The notes below the pieces were generated by a model, which saw nothing but the letters and a program-made list of their open reading frames with translations, ran no database searches and was not told the origin of the DNA. 64,000 bases of DNA, taken from Gonapodya sp. JEL0774 (Eukaryota; Monoblepharomycota; Monoblepharidomycetes; Monoblepharidales; Gonapodyaceae). How positions within the stretch are numbered: position 1 is the stretch's first letter; every line of letters starts with the position of its first letter. The stretch is taken from positions 1-64,000 of the forward strand of contig JADIIX010000032.1 of the NCBI GenBank assembly GCA_027604505.1. The letters run 5' to 3'. The position numbers and the translations under genes are program-made. Below, one piece after another: positions 23,440-34,540 of this stretch.

Positions 23440-26299
23440 TCACTGCAGCTGCTCAATACCTAACACTTTTGAGAAAAATTTCAGGCGTTCTTGGGCAGAA
23501 TCTGCAATGTTCTTCGCTTCCCTGAAGCCGTGACCCTCTCCTTCGTACACGACATATTTTACTTCCTTCCCACTGCCGTTGTCTCGAACAGCCCTGACGA
23601 TGAGTTCTGATTGTTCGGGTGGGACGACCTTGTCAGCACTGCCCTGGAGAATTATGATTGGGCACTGGATGTTGGCCCCGTAAGACACAGGGCTACGAAC
23701 GAGGTGATTTACTTGGTTTCCGTCCTTAGTAAGCGAAATAACAAACCTGCGTTCCTTGTAGACTTCCGGGATCTGTTCCACCGTCCCTCCGATCAACCCT
23801 GTGGAAGAACACACCGTTGTTGCTGGCCTTAATATAGAGTGGAAAGAGTGGTACATTTCTCACCGTCCAGATAACGAGCCTCAAATTTGTGGGTGAATTT
23901 CGCCAGATGAGTCAGATCTGCGACGCCATACAAGCTTGCTCCAGTCGCGAAAACAGACTCGGTGTAAGGAAGGTAAGGGAGCGGTAGAGAGAGGGAGAGT
24001 AGAACAGTGAATCCGCCGGCTGAGCCACCCTGAATGCAGATTCTATCAGAGCACGTTAGTATTTTGAGTCCAATATATGGTGCAAAGTTGTGCGTGGACG
24101 AGATACCTTTTTGCATCAACCAGACCCACATCACCCATGTACTTGGCAACTGCCACCGCATCGTCGACATCTGTGATGCCCCACTTGGTATCAAGACGGG
24201 ACCTAATTAAACACCCCCGTCAGGATTCGACACAATGCCATCGCTGATTGACGCGAAAGTCATGGTGTTGTTGAACTCACACGTACTCCCTTCCATAGCC
24301 TGTGCTACCACCGTAATTGAGTTGGCATACCGCCCAGCCTCGTGTGGTCCAGTATAACGTTTGTAAATCGTAGATTGGGGACGCGTGGGCGGTTGGCTGG
24401 TAGGTTGAAAATGGCACACCAAATCAACAAAACGATAAAGGTCGTTCCTGACGTCATGGTAACCTACACCGCCGTGCACAACTACCACACAAGGTGATTT
24501 CTCGTTCTCGGGACCTTGTATTCCACATAATTATCCCTCTGTGTATCGATGGGCACAAGGGCAGCAACTTCATACCTTCAAAGTCCCCGCTCTTCGGACC
24601 ATAGAAAATGGCGTGTGCGGTCCGTCCTCCCCGCGTCGCAAACTCAATCGCACGGGGCTCTGAGATAAACTCAACGCCTAATTCAGCTGTCGATGTTGCC
24701 TTGATGACTTGAAACGTAAGCTTCACATCACCGGCACTCTTGGGCTCGCCTGTGACCTCGAGCAAGAATAGCGTGAGCGCAGCCGGCTGTGTGCCACTAC
24801 TTGCGGTGCCAACAGCGGCAAAAGTACCCTTTGGCAGTCCTGGAATCGGCACCGGGTGAAGGGATCCAATGGAGGAATACGGTGATGGGAGGTCGATGAG
24901 TTTGCCAGATGGCAGGTAAATAAGTGCGAGGCGAGATGTGGCGCGGACAGTGTATGATGTAAGAGCCAGGTTCGAGGAGAGGTGGGCGGTGTTGGACCTT
25001 GGTTTGGGGCATTGTACTTCAACAACTGTTCAAAAAGTGTGGCTCTAAGAGGAAGCGACATCTTCACCTTCCGAATAACCACGCCGGGATCGCGAATTCG
25101 CCTTCGATATCTTTGTCAAGAACTTGTTTTTCCACCCCTTCAGCCCACCGCCTTAGTGCCCAGAATCCCGATCGGTCGGTGGTGTAGAACAAAGTACCGT
25201 CTTCCCCAAACTGTGGCTGGGCGATCGACTCTCCACCAGTGAAAGGGGATTCGGGTTTGCGCAAAGACCCTGCAATGATGGAAGTGTTCCCCGATGCATC
25301 GCGGAGGTTCAGAAGAGTACCAGACCATGGCTGTTCCAGGACGTGCGAAAGGTACGAAGAAGACGTTGGACGACAGTGCAAGTACTCTTTGACGTCTATC
25401 GCATGGTCGTTTGCTCACCATATTAGGATGCATCCAGCTCAGGAAACAGATTTTTTGGCCGTCGAGACTGTACTTTGGGTCGGAATAGAAATCCGATCCC
25501 CCAGCAACCTGAGCGACCTCCCACGAGGACTCCTCCGCGGGGGCACCTTTGGGAGAAATACGCACGCTCACGACAGAATTGATTGGTTCTGCATGCTCGT
25601 CTTCCGCAGAATGCGCCTCACGCACGCAAAGGAGATGGTCGTGCGGTGGTAGAGGAGAGATGTGGAGGTCTGCATAACGGAATAGAGGACTGTCTGGTGT
25701 GATGGGAACGGGATTCAATGGCTTGTCCTCATCCTCAATCGAATCTCGAGCCACGTAGAGCCGGCGACTTTTGAAATCAGAGAATACGACGATCCCGGCG
25801 TGGACAGTGAACGGAGCTCCTCCTATTAGGAATCGTAAACTGCAAAATCTGATTGCGAGAAATGTGTAAGAGATAAAGCTCACCGTACCTGTTAAGGTGA
25901 CGGAAGACGAGTTACCATGATGACTGTTTAGCAGTCATCGAAAATTTCATTTTAGCCAAGCAGACTCACTCGTGGACCCCCGTTCTAGCGCTAAAAGGTG
26001 CAGGATTGATCTCCCTCGAAATGAATGTCACTTGTCCGGCTTTGAATCCACTTGGTCGCTGTCTCACAATCACTCCTCTCGCCGGAGATTCATAGGGTCT
26101 ATACATCAGTTTCATTGAGAGATCGCGACAACACATACTGAATTCCATGTACTGACCTGTTTTCCACCCAGTAGATCCAACCATTGGTTGCATCTACAGC
26201 AACATCGGATATGGATATAGAAGTAGCGGCGAGTGATGCAGCTGAGATGGGACTTTTCCATCCGCCATAGGGTGAAATCTTCTTGATGAGTGTAGCCAT
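23440..26299 (-). CDS. S9-family serine peptidase (acylaminoacyl/dipeptidyl peptidase type)
   Basis: Twelve exons sum to 2109 nt, 702 residues. Minus strand: 26299-26157, 26098-25970, 25888-25884, 25822-25419, 25330-25068, 24997-24576, 24514-24468, 24396-24281, 24202-24107, 24042-23864, 23798-23747, 23692-23440. The N-terminal beta-propeller begins with [15 protein letters not shown] and [14 protein letters not shown]. The C-terminal hydrolase has [31 protein letters not shown], the nucleophile in GGSAGGF, the Asp in [12 protein letters not shown] and the His in EGEGHGF. This makes a full Ser-Asp-His triad, so an active peptidase is expected. No signal peptide, so cytosolic. Exon 3 is 5 nt long. 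Its stop lies 48 bp from the next gene. Confidence 0.86.
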
Positions 26300-26580
26300 C
26301 CTCCTGTGCGTCCCGATTGGCTGATGGGTGAATGAATTGGTGCTGCCACAGTCGGCAAGATTGCGTAGAGCATTCCATACGTTATTACATCACAACAGGG
26401 TCACTCTCGAAAGTTGCAGCATTATTACTCTGAGCACATGTAGAAAGTTGTGAGGACACTTTCTTGTTTACATTCTTTCCACCTCCGAGAACTCAAATTT
26501 CTAGTAATCATCGTTCAACCGCAGAACTTTGCCAAAATCCACCCCAGTAGCGGTAAGGTGCATGTTCAACTGCCATATCT

Positions 26581-27886
26581 CTACTCCGGCTGATTGGGCT
26601 GCTTGAGCTGCTTCAGATATCTCCTTCGAGGTGTCACAAATTTAATCCGTGGGGTCTTTCCTCCAAAATCACCTTCTGCATTGCTCACTTGTATTCCAGC
26701 ACTTGCTGGTGGCCTGGTGAAAGGAGGTGCGTCGTACATGAAAACGATGAGAAGAATAGCACGTGTTCGGGGGATGGTGGAGCCGGCGGGGTGTACAGGC
26801 AACTTCTGCTCAGATCTACATTCCAAACGACGAAATTGTGTTTGTTAGGCCCCCACGCGCTCACAAGATCACGAAGACTTACCGTTCCGATCTCTTTCGT
26901 TTTCGGCTTGTTCTCCCCGAGCCTGAAATGGGGTTGGAGTTGCCTTGGGACTCCACGGCATCAGAACTCGGGAGACCTGTCTGCTGTAGCAAGTTTGAGA
27001 GTTCCTTAAAGTGCTTTCACCCATCGCCTCGAGTGAGGAGCACAACATGGTGTAAATCGCGCGAAGAAAACTACACCTTCACAAGTCGTTGGTACGTGGT
27101 GAACGGTTTCCCTGGCAAAGTGGCAGACGGGTGATCTTGATCAGGGAGGTGCATTAATGGTGTCTGTTTTGGCAGTGAGTGCGCAGGAGAGAACTCTCCA
27201 GGTGCCGCATAAATGCTTCACTCACACACCTTCACCTCCAACCAGGTCTTACCGCCTACGCAGAAGTCTACTCTACTTTTCCCAATCGTTTTCTCTCTCT
27301 CTACACTACCTTGTACCCCCAGTGCTTTGGATAATTCGGATTCGGGGCGAGTCAAAAAAGCTTCCACATATCTGTTCGAGCGTCCTTGGTTGACACCGAT
27401 CCACTTCATATCCATTCGAGGAGTAGTTGATGGTGAAAGGGAGATAGCCTCAACTGTGTAAGATGTCTTCCTGGGTGACAGGGAGGCTTTGGAAGATGAA
27501 GGTGATTCCACGAACGTAGTTGGGGTCGAGAGGAGGCACTGAATAGTGCCATGAGAGAAATCCAGGTTACCTATTCGTCCCGTTGCTGTGATGTATGTGT
27601 TGTTGAAATACATCATCCAATCGCTCATCGATAGTACTTTGAGGAGGACATTCAGACGAGACGAGGTACGCACTAGGACAGTGACATGTCTGCTCCCCTT
27701 CGATGCCTTCAATTTCCACACGCATGAGAAACCGATTGGTTCTGGGTTAAAAATGGTCCACAGATAAGTCCCAATTGCGCGCTGTGCACCGAATCGAGCT
27801 ACAGACCGAGCTTTAACGACGCCATGTATGAGGGGACTTGCAAAGGTGATGCGGTTGCGCTGAGAGAAGCACGCTGGTACAGCCAT
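26581..27886 (-). CDS. SfsA-domain protein (sugar fermentation stimulation protein A family)
   Basis: Exons on the minus strand 27886-27807, 27741-27674, 27585-27226, 27135-27083, 27013-26883 and 26815-26581 sum to 927 nt, 308 residues. The order of motifs follows SfsA: SPLIHGVVKARTNRFLMRVE, CHCPTTGRIGNL, SPRKTSYTVEAI, GRSNRYVEAFL, SRVDFCVGGKTWLEVK and, near the end, TRAILLIVFMYDAPPF. Bacterial SfsA binds nucleic acid and has a nuclease-like core in which the final Asp and Glu-x-Lys are the catalytic signature; D and EVK are present here. A basic insert (RTSRKRKRSER) interrupts the C-terminal part and could be a nuclear signal. The middle splice sites (27136-27225 and 27014-27082) are the least certain. 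Confidence 0.74.
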
Positions 27887-28108
27887 CGTCCTTGTGATGG
27901 GGACGATCGTTTACCAGCTACTGATCTTCGCAATATCCCGTTACAATGCGTTTACCCGAGTGCTCCACATTCATTTGCACAGGCACGAAATTACATTGCG
28001 AAAGCTACCAAGCCATGGTATGTTACTTGTTGGCCTTAAATCCCCCGAGTGACTTTCCAGATCCAGACATGAATCCATCCACGGCTCCACAGCTGACAAC
28101 TCATCCCT

Positions 28109-30731
28109 TTACCCTTCCCAACCTACAAACCTTCTGAATTCCTTGGTATCCCTCACTACATCATCCTCGGCAATTCGATTTAACCAGTTTTCCAGCTCTC
28201 TCTGCCTCTTCAGCACGAAATTGGCGTCAAACCTCTCTACTCGTCGTTTCGGTGGTAAGGGTGGAACCACGAGGACATCGCGACAGGCGCCGATACGAAT
28301 GCCAGAGATCGCATGATGCAGATCGACGAACTCGGAGTACCGACGACGCACACCGGTGGTAATAATGGGTCGGGGGAACGGTGAGCTTTGAGCATGTGAT
28401 AGAGGAGCCGCCATTGTTGCGTTCGGCACTGTGGTGGCCGTGGTCCGCCCTGGTTCAACGAGCAGGTACTCTGTGTGCCGGAAAGGCCCTGAGCCGAGTA
28501 TATTTGGTGTAGTGAGAACGAATCGCCGAGTCGGTGCGAGCAAATCTGGGGTAGACGCCACTCCTCGGTGAGAACCAGTCGTGGAAATCGGCAGGCGTCT
28601 GTTCTGTTCATGGTCTGATCTGGGCATCTGCGCCTCCTCCGATGATTTGACAGGCGCGTTTAGCTTGTCGCAACTCTCGTTGGATCTTGTGGACCATAAC
28701 GACGCGGATGACGGAGTGGGAGGCACCGATCTACTCGATAATTCATCGGATGTCGGCATAGGGGAGGACTCGTTGCCTCGGAGGCTGATTGCTGAGTCTG
28801 TCAGTGGGAGTCGCACTGGCGGATCCTGTATATTGTTTAACGAAACATCTAACCCCATCCGATTCAAGTGGGCAGAGAGGGAGGTGTGGAAACGAGCGAG
28901 ACCAGCGGGGCTCTCAAAGCCCCCGAAAGCGTACTTGTGCAAGCAGGTTAGTAAGCTGTAAGCGTCAGACGTGAACAAGAAGAAGCTCACCTTCTCAACT
29001 GTCCTTGTGCCCACCACGTCCTCACATGCTATTTCCAGAGCGCTCATACTGAGTGGGAAAGCTTTAATTGTCATCTGATTACACGCAATGCATTCAATGT
29101 ACAGTTAGAGCCTTAGACTTTCTCCAGATCCTCAGGAATCCTGTGACCTACCTCTTCAACTCCCCTCACCATCCCAAGCGGCACACGTAGCCTCCCATCA
29201 CGAGCCTCAACGTCCACTGTTTCTCCATCTCCCGGTGCGTTCACGGGCCTGGCCGCACAGGAGCTTGCACTGTCAAGTGTTTTCTGCTTTTTCAGTACAT
29301 CGCGGACGTTGTCCGGGAGGAAAGCGATCCACAGAGAAGATAATGCGAGCATGCCCGAAACAGACTCGGTCGCGATAGGGGTGAGTGGGGAGTCAGACGG
29401 GATCGATGTCTGTGGCGGAGGGCTGGCGATGATTCGGTAAACTTCAGCAACTGGTGACAAAAGGAATGTCTTGGATTAGATCAACTTGTCAAAAGCATGC
29501 GAAGTATATCATTCACCTTCAATTAATCTTTCCGACTCCGGTAATCCAAACATTCGAGGTGTGACTGTGCCCGTGCTGACTCCGAACTCGTTGCTAGTCA
29601 ATTCGGTTTCCTGACCTTCTACGATCACATCCGCCTTTGTCGCTGTGACACCCTCCTTCTCCAATTGTTTTTCATCTATGCCCGACGCTGCGATGGGATC
29701 GAGGGGGGCGTGCTGCTGAAGATCTCGTTCCGCGGTGGAGAGGGGAACGGGATCTTGATCTGGAGATTCACCCGACGAACGAATGATCAAGTCGAGCAGG
29801 TTAGCTCGGAGAGGAGGGAAGTTGGTGAGGATGGGGAGAATTAAGAAGATGAGAAGCCCCATGGATAGCTCTGGGACGGGGAGGAGGAATCCAGTGACTT
29901 GCGTGAGTGGTGTCTGTAAGATATTTGCACCACACAATCCAAGGGGTGAATCTTCGACCTACCAACTGCCCAAACTACCAATCCTAAATCCATCCAAAGC
30001 ACAATTACAGCCACGAGAGTAAGACCGGCCAGTACTCGAGCGGTTGTGCGTTCGTCCTGCCAAGTAAGAATACGCCAGATGCTTCCTGTGAGGTGGACAA
30101 ACCACCCAGTGAGTTCTTGGGTGAGGGCGACTGTGTCAATAACCCCACGCTCAGGAATGATTGGAGTATTCTCTGTTTTCACAATATTTAAGATCCACGA
30201 GACGGAATGATGGCGATGGAGATAACTCCAGAGCAGGGCTATTACCGGAGTCCACACGAGGACCTTCAGAACCGTTCCCCTTCCAGAAAGCAGGCACGCG
30301 AGGTACATCAAAGTCCAAAACGCCGACTTCCATCTTTTTCGCCACTCGATTATCTCCAGTGCCGGGTTGAGTAGAGATTCGGTGAGAGCGCGGGAGACAC
30401 CGACAGTCCTCGAAGCATTGGGTACGAGAGTTTGGAGCCGGACGCCAGGAGCCGGACGGGGAGAGAAAAGCGATGCAACGCGAGAGATTTGGGGCTCGAC
30501 CGTGGATGTGTATATCTGTGGGTACCACCGGCGGGAGCGGGGTGTATTGACGTCATCACGACGGACTCTTTCATCAAACCATCTTACCCTCTTCACGGCC
30601 ATCGTTGTCGAAAGAGTTGGAGATGCTCTCCATGCCTTATGAACTTCTGGAGAAGCAGACCGCACCACACCCGATTCGTTCTTAGGTAACATTTGGTCCT
30701 TCCATTTATCGCTTGCTGTGACTGCAGTCAT
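28109..30731 (-). CDS. PX-domain membrane protein with reticulon-like hydrophobic hairpins
   Basis: Exons on the minus strand 30731-29963, 29897-29517, 29450-29152, 29074-28991 and 28933-28109 sum to 2358 nt, 785 residues. Two hydrophobic regions come first: AFWTLMYLACLL with VLVWTPVIALLW, then VLAGLTLVAVIVLW continuing into PVPELSMGLLIFLILP. The C-terminus is a PX domain: RRRYSEFVDLHHAISG, VPPLPPKRRVERF and ELENWLNRIAED. PX domains bind phosphoinositides. The middle (LRVPLGMVRGVEEM to YAFGGFESPAGLARFH) may be a PH/GRAM-like module. Membrane hairpins plus PX suggest an organelle-membrane or contact-site protein, but I do not recognise a named family. The donor/acceptor pair of intron 1 was chosen for frame. 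Confidence 0.65.
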
Positions 30732-30894
30732 GCGCGAGGTATTCAATCACTCTCAGTTTTTGAATATATAATGTTGAACTTTTTGAGAAGTTTTGATTTG
30801 AATTGTTCTTGATTCGTGAAGATGGGCAACAGAGTGGGCTGGTTCCTATCAAGCACTCTGTTGTCAGTTCCTTTTACATTTCATAATCTCGTTC

Positions 30895-32623
30895 ATGTCT
30901 CCCCCACTTCCCGTATCGCCTTCTACAGATTCTATGAACGACGAAACATTCAGCGCAGCTTCTGGCGTGGACGATTCGCGCTCAACGCGACGAGACAACC
31001 AGGACCTCGCTGTGCGCGCAATCGGGCAGTACCTGCTCAGAGGTTGGGTGCTGACAGACGCGGCATGCGCTGATTGCGGCGTGAGTGTAAAGAATCACTC
31101 GTTTTCGTGCTTTCCTTGAATGGGATGAGGCTACTCCTCCTTTTATTTCGAGGTCACGTCTCAAAGATCTGCTCTCATTACATAGTGCCCACTTATGAGA
31201 TCAAAGGACGCCTCTCTTACGTTCTGCCCTGTCTGTGCTCCTGTTCCACTCACGATCTCGGCCTGGGCGCCTGCTCCCTCCGCTGCCTCCACAGCGCCAG
31301 CTGTTGCACCATCGACTTCTACGCCAAGATCCCTTCTTCCGACTCCCGCTGGTTCCACAATGGCCCCACCCGCAGTGGCTATTTCCCCTCCTGCTTCTGC
31401 TGGTGCAACGGAAACCGACGGGTGGAGTGATTTGGAACCCAGTCACGGTGCTACACCTGACGTGGAACGCCAGGCGGCTCTCGCCTTTGCCGAAGCCGAA
31501 GCCAGGACGCGTGCTGAAGAAGCTGAAGCAGCTGCTATGGAGGCCGAGGAGCAAGCGGAACGAGAGGAGGAACTGGCGCTGTTTCAGGAGCAAATCGGCC
31601 GTCCGATTGCGAATGCTATCTTACCCACGGCACACGGAGGATCCTCCACGAGCTCTTCATCTGCACCTGTTGCAACTACAAGCACAGCACAACGAGGTTG
31701 GTGCCCGAAATCGCTTTCAAGTTCACGAAGGAATCTTTGAACACTTGAGCACACGCTTGAATCGCTTCAGAGTCCCCCACCAAGCTCCTCGCCCAACTCA
31801 TGCTTCAAGGCTGGACACTCACCGCTGAAACATGTCCCAAGCCTGAATGTGCGGCGGTAGGTTGCAGTTTCACTGTGCCCAGACTTTCTTCATCCTCAAC
31901 ACAATTTGAACAACGGTCGAAAGATCCCTCTCGCCCGTAATCGTCTGCGCCACCGGCACTGTGTTGGCTGTGGCTCCACTTATGTCGACCCAACCGTCGT
32001 TGGGGTTGCCGCGGTAGCGGAACCTTCGGCAGGGTCTCTTCCTGGACCGGCAGGTGGCGTCGGTCAACGGCCTGAGCAGACAGTCGCCGCTCCAGCTATT
32101 GTAGTGGAGCGAGCAACCATATCTGCTGTGTCCACTTCCCACAAACGGGAACCATCCCGGGAACCGGAGCCCAGTGGCCACATCAAGGTACGTTTGAACA
32201 CCCCTGTGTCTGCGCCAGTGTTCACACCATATGTAACACCCATGGCTAACACTCTAGCGATCTCGCTCTAAACAACCTCAGGACGTATCGGCCTCGAACG
32301 CGGGAGCCCCGTATCTTCCTCCTCAACCAAACCCTCGACCAACCGTTCCAGCACCTGTGATTCCAACTGCCCCGCCCCAAGCGCTTGCCCTCGTCCCGCT
32401 CTCCGACCTTTCTTCCCTCCTTTCCTCCCACCTCGCCCTCCTGCACACCCGGCTCCACGCGGTACACGAGCAACTACGCAGTCTCTACCTTGCCCCCGAT
32501 GGGTCGTCGAGAGTAACGAATTTAACGAAAGAGGAGAGAGAGAGGGCTAATGGACTTGTGAGGGAGAGTGGGGAGCTGGCGAGGGCGGTCAAGGAGGTGG
32601 TGGGAGCGCGAGAGGAGTTGTAG
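30895..32623 (+). CDS. ZNRD2/SSSCA1-type zinc-ribbon protein with two ribbons
   Basis: Exons 30895-31080, 31186-31696, 31771-31856, 31924-32187 and 32258-32623 sum to 1413 nt, 470 residues. Two Cys-pair ribbons of the Sjogren autoantigen-1 family are visible. Ribbon 1 is YLLRGWVLTDAACADCGCPL...FCPVCAP. Ribbon 2 is LMLQGWTLTAETC..PECAA...HCVGCGS. Each is split by an intron between its two Cys pairs, at the same place and in the same phase. Between them lies an Ala/Pro-rich linker and an acidic coiled coil (AEAEARTRAEEAEAAAMEAEEQ). The tail is predicted helical (LSDLSSLLSSHLALLHTRLHA). Function is unknown in fungi. The last acceptor could equally be at 32282, removing eight residues. Confidence 0.7.
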
Positions 32624-32790
32624 ATGGAGTACTCATTATTCACAATTCAAGTCAAAACTACAGAAGGCTCTGTGATCGAACCATGTGAACATGACGTTAA
32701 ATCTGATACATGTGACTGGCATTATTTTTGAACAGTACATGGGAGAGATGGGAGGGGGCAAGGCGGCCACATCAACTGCTTTATCTCAAT

Positions 32791-34080
32791 ATGAACAACG
32801 CTCAGAATGACATTCTCCCGAGCCTTGTCTGGCATGAAGTGGCTCTACTCTCGTCTGAACAAAGTCTACTTCGCCTCCGGCTCACCTGCCGCGCCGTCTC
32901 GACCCACGTTACTCGTGCCATCCCATCGGTTGTAATCGATGCCGCCAAAACTCACTTCAGAACTCAACGGTGTCGCCTTTTCCCACTTGTATTTGTTGAA
33001 ACACCCTCAGCGAGTGACTTTCCTGCAGCATGTAGGCTGTTTGTGGACCGATGTCGGGCGGCAGGAGTTGACCTAATAGGATATGGGGACATGCTTTTCA
33101 AGCAGGCGGCATTGATTCACAGCCCCAGGATATCGCTGGCCAAGACAGGTCTTTTCCTTTCGCTCGCTGGGCTGCAAATGTACTCGAATCTATGGAATTT
33201 CATCTCAAACAGGGATAGCAGAGATAGAGACCCCCCCCGCGGTTCACGTCGACGTGAATATCGGAGAGTGTATGACAGTTCTCTCATCTCTACCATAAAC
33301 TACTTCGCCTCTTTGCATTCGGAACCGTACATTGCTTCCGACCGCCGCAACGATTCATCTCCCCACGGACGTCCTGACTCTCCTGACTCAGCCTCTTCTC
33401 GAGACGAACTTATACCAATCATCCATGATGAAAGCGACTGGAATGCGTTCGTCGATTCGTACCCTCACCCACTTGACGCTGTTGCACTCAGTCTCATCGC
33501 ACCTGCAAACAATGCTGAGACATCAACCCTGTTGTTGAGCTCTGCTTCTCTCCCGTGGGTGGCTAAGCTATGGATCGTAGACATGTGTGGAGAGACTGGG
33601 ATTCAACACGACGAGTGCCATTCCCTTGCCGTTTTGGCCTTGGAGCATCGCCCGTGGGTGACCAATCGAGTGATTCGGGCAGTTGCACCCTCACACGATG
33701 AAATGAGTCTCGTCTCTGGATGGACACGGGCGATCGCAAGCTCCGTGGGAAATTCGGTTGAGTTGACGATACGGTGTCTCATGCAGCATTTATGGCAGGG
33801 GCTAGGAGATGGTCGCGAGGTTGGAGGACGGAGCTATACTTTTCGTGGGATATGCGATGCTCTGGAAGCATTTCAACTTCAAATGTGCTGTAGAGGCTAT
33901 GGTGCAGATGTTATACGCGGCCATTTGCGCGAAGCCTTCCATGCGGTTCAGAATTTGCAATATTACGTTGACCGAACTTGGGAGAGCATCGGCTTGGAGG
34001 CGCTGGGTGTTGAAAAGACGCAGGGCACCCCTTCTCGGATGTCAGAAAGAAGGCCAAGTTCTGGTGGATGTAGCTGCTAG
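32791..34080 (+). CDS. F-box-like protein, tandem copy A
   Basis: Intronless, 429 residues. The N-terminus (DILPSLVWHEVALLSSEQSLLRLRLTCRAV) looks like a degenerate F-box: Leu-Pro-x-x-Leu/Val then a Leu-rich helix and a Cys-Arg turn. No known C-terminal partner domain is recognised. The start is the first ATG in frame after 32728. The closest relative is copy B at 34541, with the first 400 or so bases nearly identical and the rest clearly diverged. Its last codons and stop lie in a 76-bp tandem duplication, so the present C-terminus may be recent. Possible role: substrate adaptor of an SCF ubiquitin ligase, by analogy only. Confidence 0.65.
   Translation: MNNAQNDILPSLVWHEVALLSSEQSLLRLRLTCRAVSTHVTRAIPSVVIDAAKTHFRTQRCRLFPLVFVETPSASDFPAACRLFVDRCRAAGVDLIGYGDMLFKQAALIHSPRISLAKTGLFLSLAGLQMYSNLWNFISNRDSRDRDPPRGSRRREYRRVYDSSLISTINYFASLHSEPYIASDRRNDSSPHGRPDSPDSASSRDELIPIIHDESDWNAFVDSYPHPLDAVALSLIAPANNAETSTLLLSSASLPWVAKLWIVDMCGETGIQHDECHSLAVLALEHRPWVTNRVIRAVAPSHDEMSLVSGWTRAIASSVGNSVELTIRCLMQHLWQGLGDGREVGGRSYTFRGICDALEAFQLQMCCRGYGADVIRGHLREAFHAVQNLQYYVDRTWESIGLEALGVEKTQGTPSRMSERRPSSGGCSC
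33000..33205 (+). repeat. duplicated block shared by F-box-like copies A and B
   Basis: The region 32791-33205 matches 34541-34955 almost base for base; by eye I count about fourteen substitutions in the first 370 bases, most of them silent. Similarity falls sharply after roughly 33205/34955, where lengths also begin to differ. Confidence 0.75.
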
Positions 34081-34173
34081 TAGTATCACTGTGGTGGAGG
34101 GCACCCCTTCTCGGATGTCAGAAAGAAGGCCAAGTTCTGGTGGATGTAGCTGCTATTAGTATCACTGTGGTGG
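34022..34173 (+). repeat. 76-bp tandem duplication across the stop of copy A
   Basis: Unit 1 is 34022-34097 and unit 2 is 34098-34173. They are identical except for one visible base change where the TAG stop of unit 1 (34078-34080) reads TAT in unit 2. Because 76 is not a multiple of three, unit 2 is not read in the frame of copy A. Confidence 0.88.
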
Positions 34174-34540
34174 AGGGACAAGAGGATATTCCTGAGACGC
34201 AAATGTATATAAGTCATCGATTGAATCTGTAGAAGCCTTGACACCCAGATCTTTGTTCAATACAAAATTTCTAAATGAGCCCGAGGTCCGACCACCCATC
34301 TAAATTGACTTTCACAAAGGTGGGGACTTGGCGCGGATGGCGCGGTCAAGTCGGAGGTGGCTGCACGAGAGGAGGTGCAGGTAGGTTACTTAATGTTCAC
34401 GTAGAAGATACAGTGTTGAAGGCTTTGTAGTTTCTTTGAACCATGGTTGGACACCCACATAAGTAGTAATAAATACCTCCATTCGAGCGGGTGTCTGTGA
34501 GTGGTTCAAAAATGCACATGTCCAGTTCATCTTTGTTCAG
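34174..34540. other. intergenic between the tandem copies
   Basis: No gene recognised. It separates copy A with its 3' duplication from copy B and should carry the copy B promoter. Confidence 0.5.

Noticed and set aside
29841-29962. Reading straight through from exon 1 of the PX gene
   Set aside because: The frame soon becomes low-complexity and stops; a GTAGGT donor and an acceptor at 29898 restore the hydrophobic segment.
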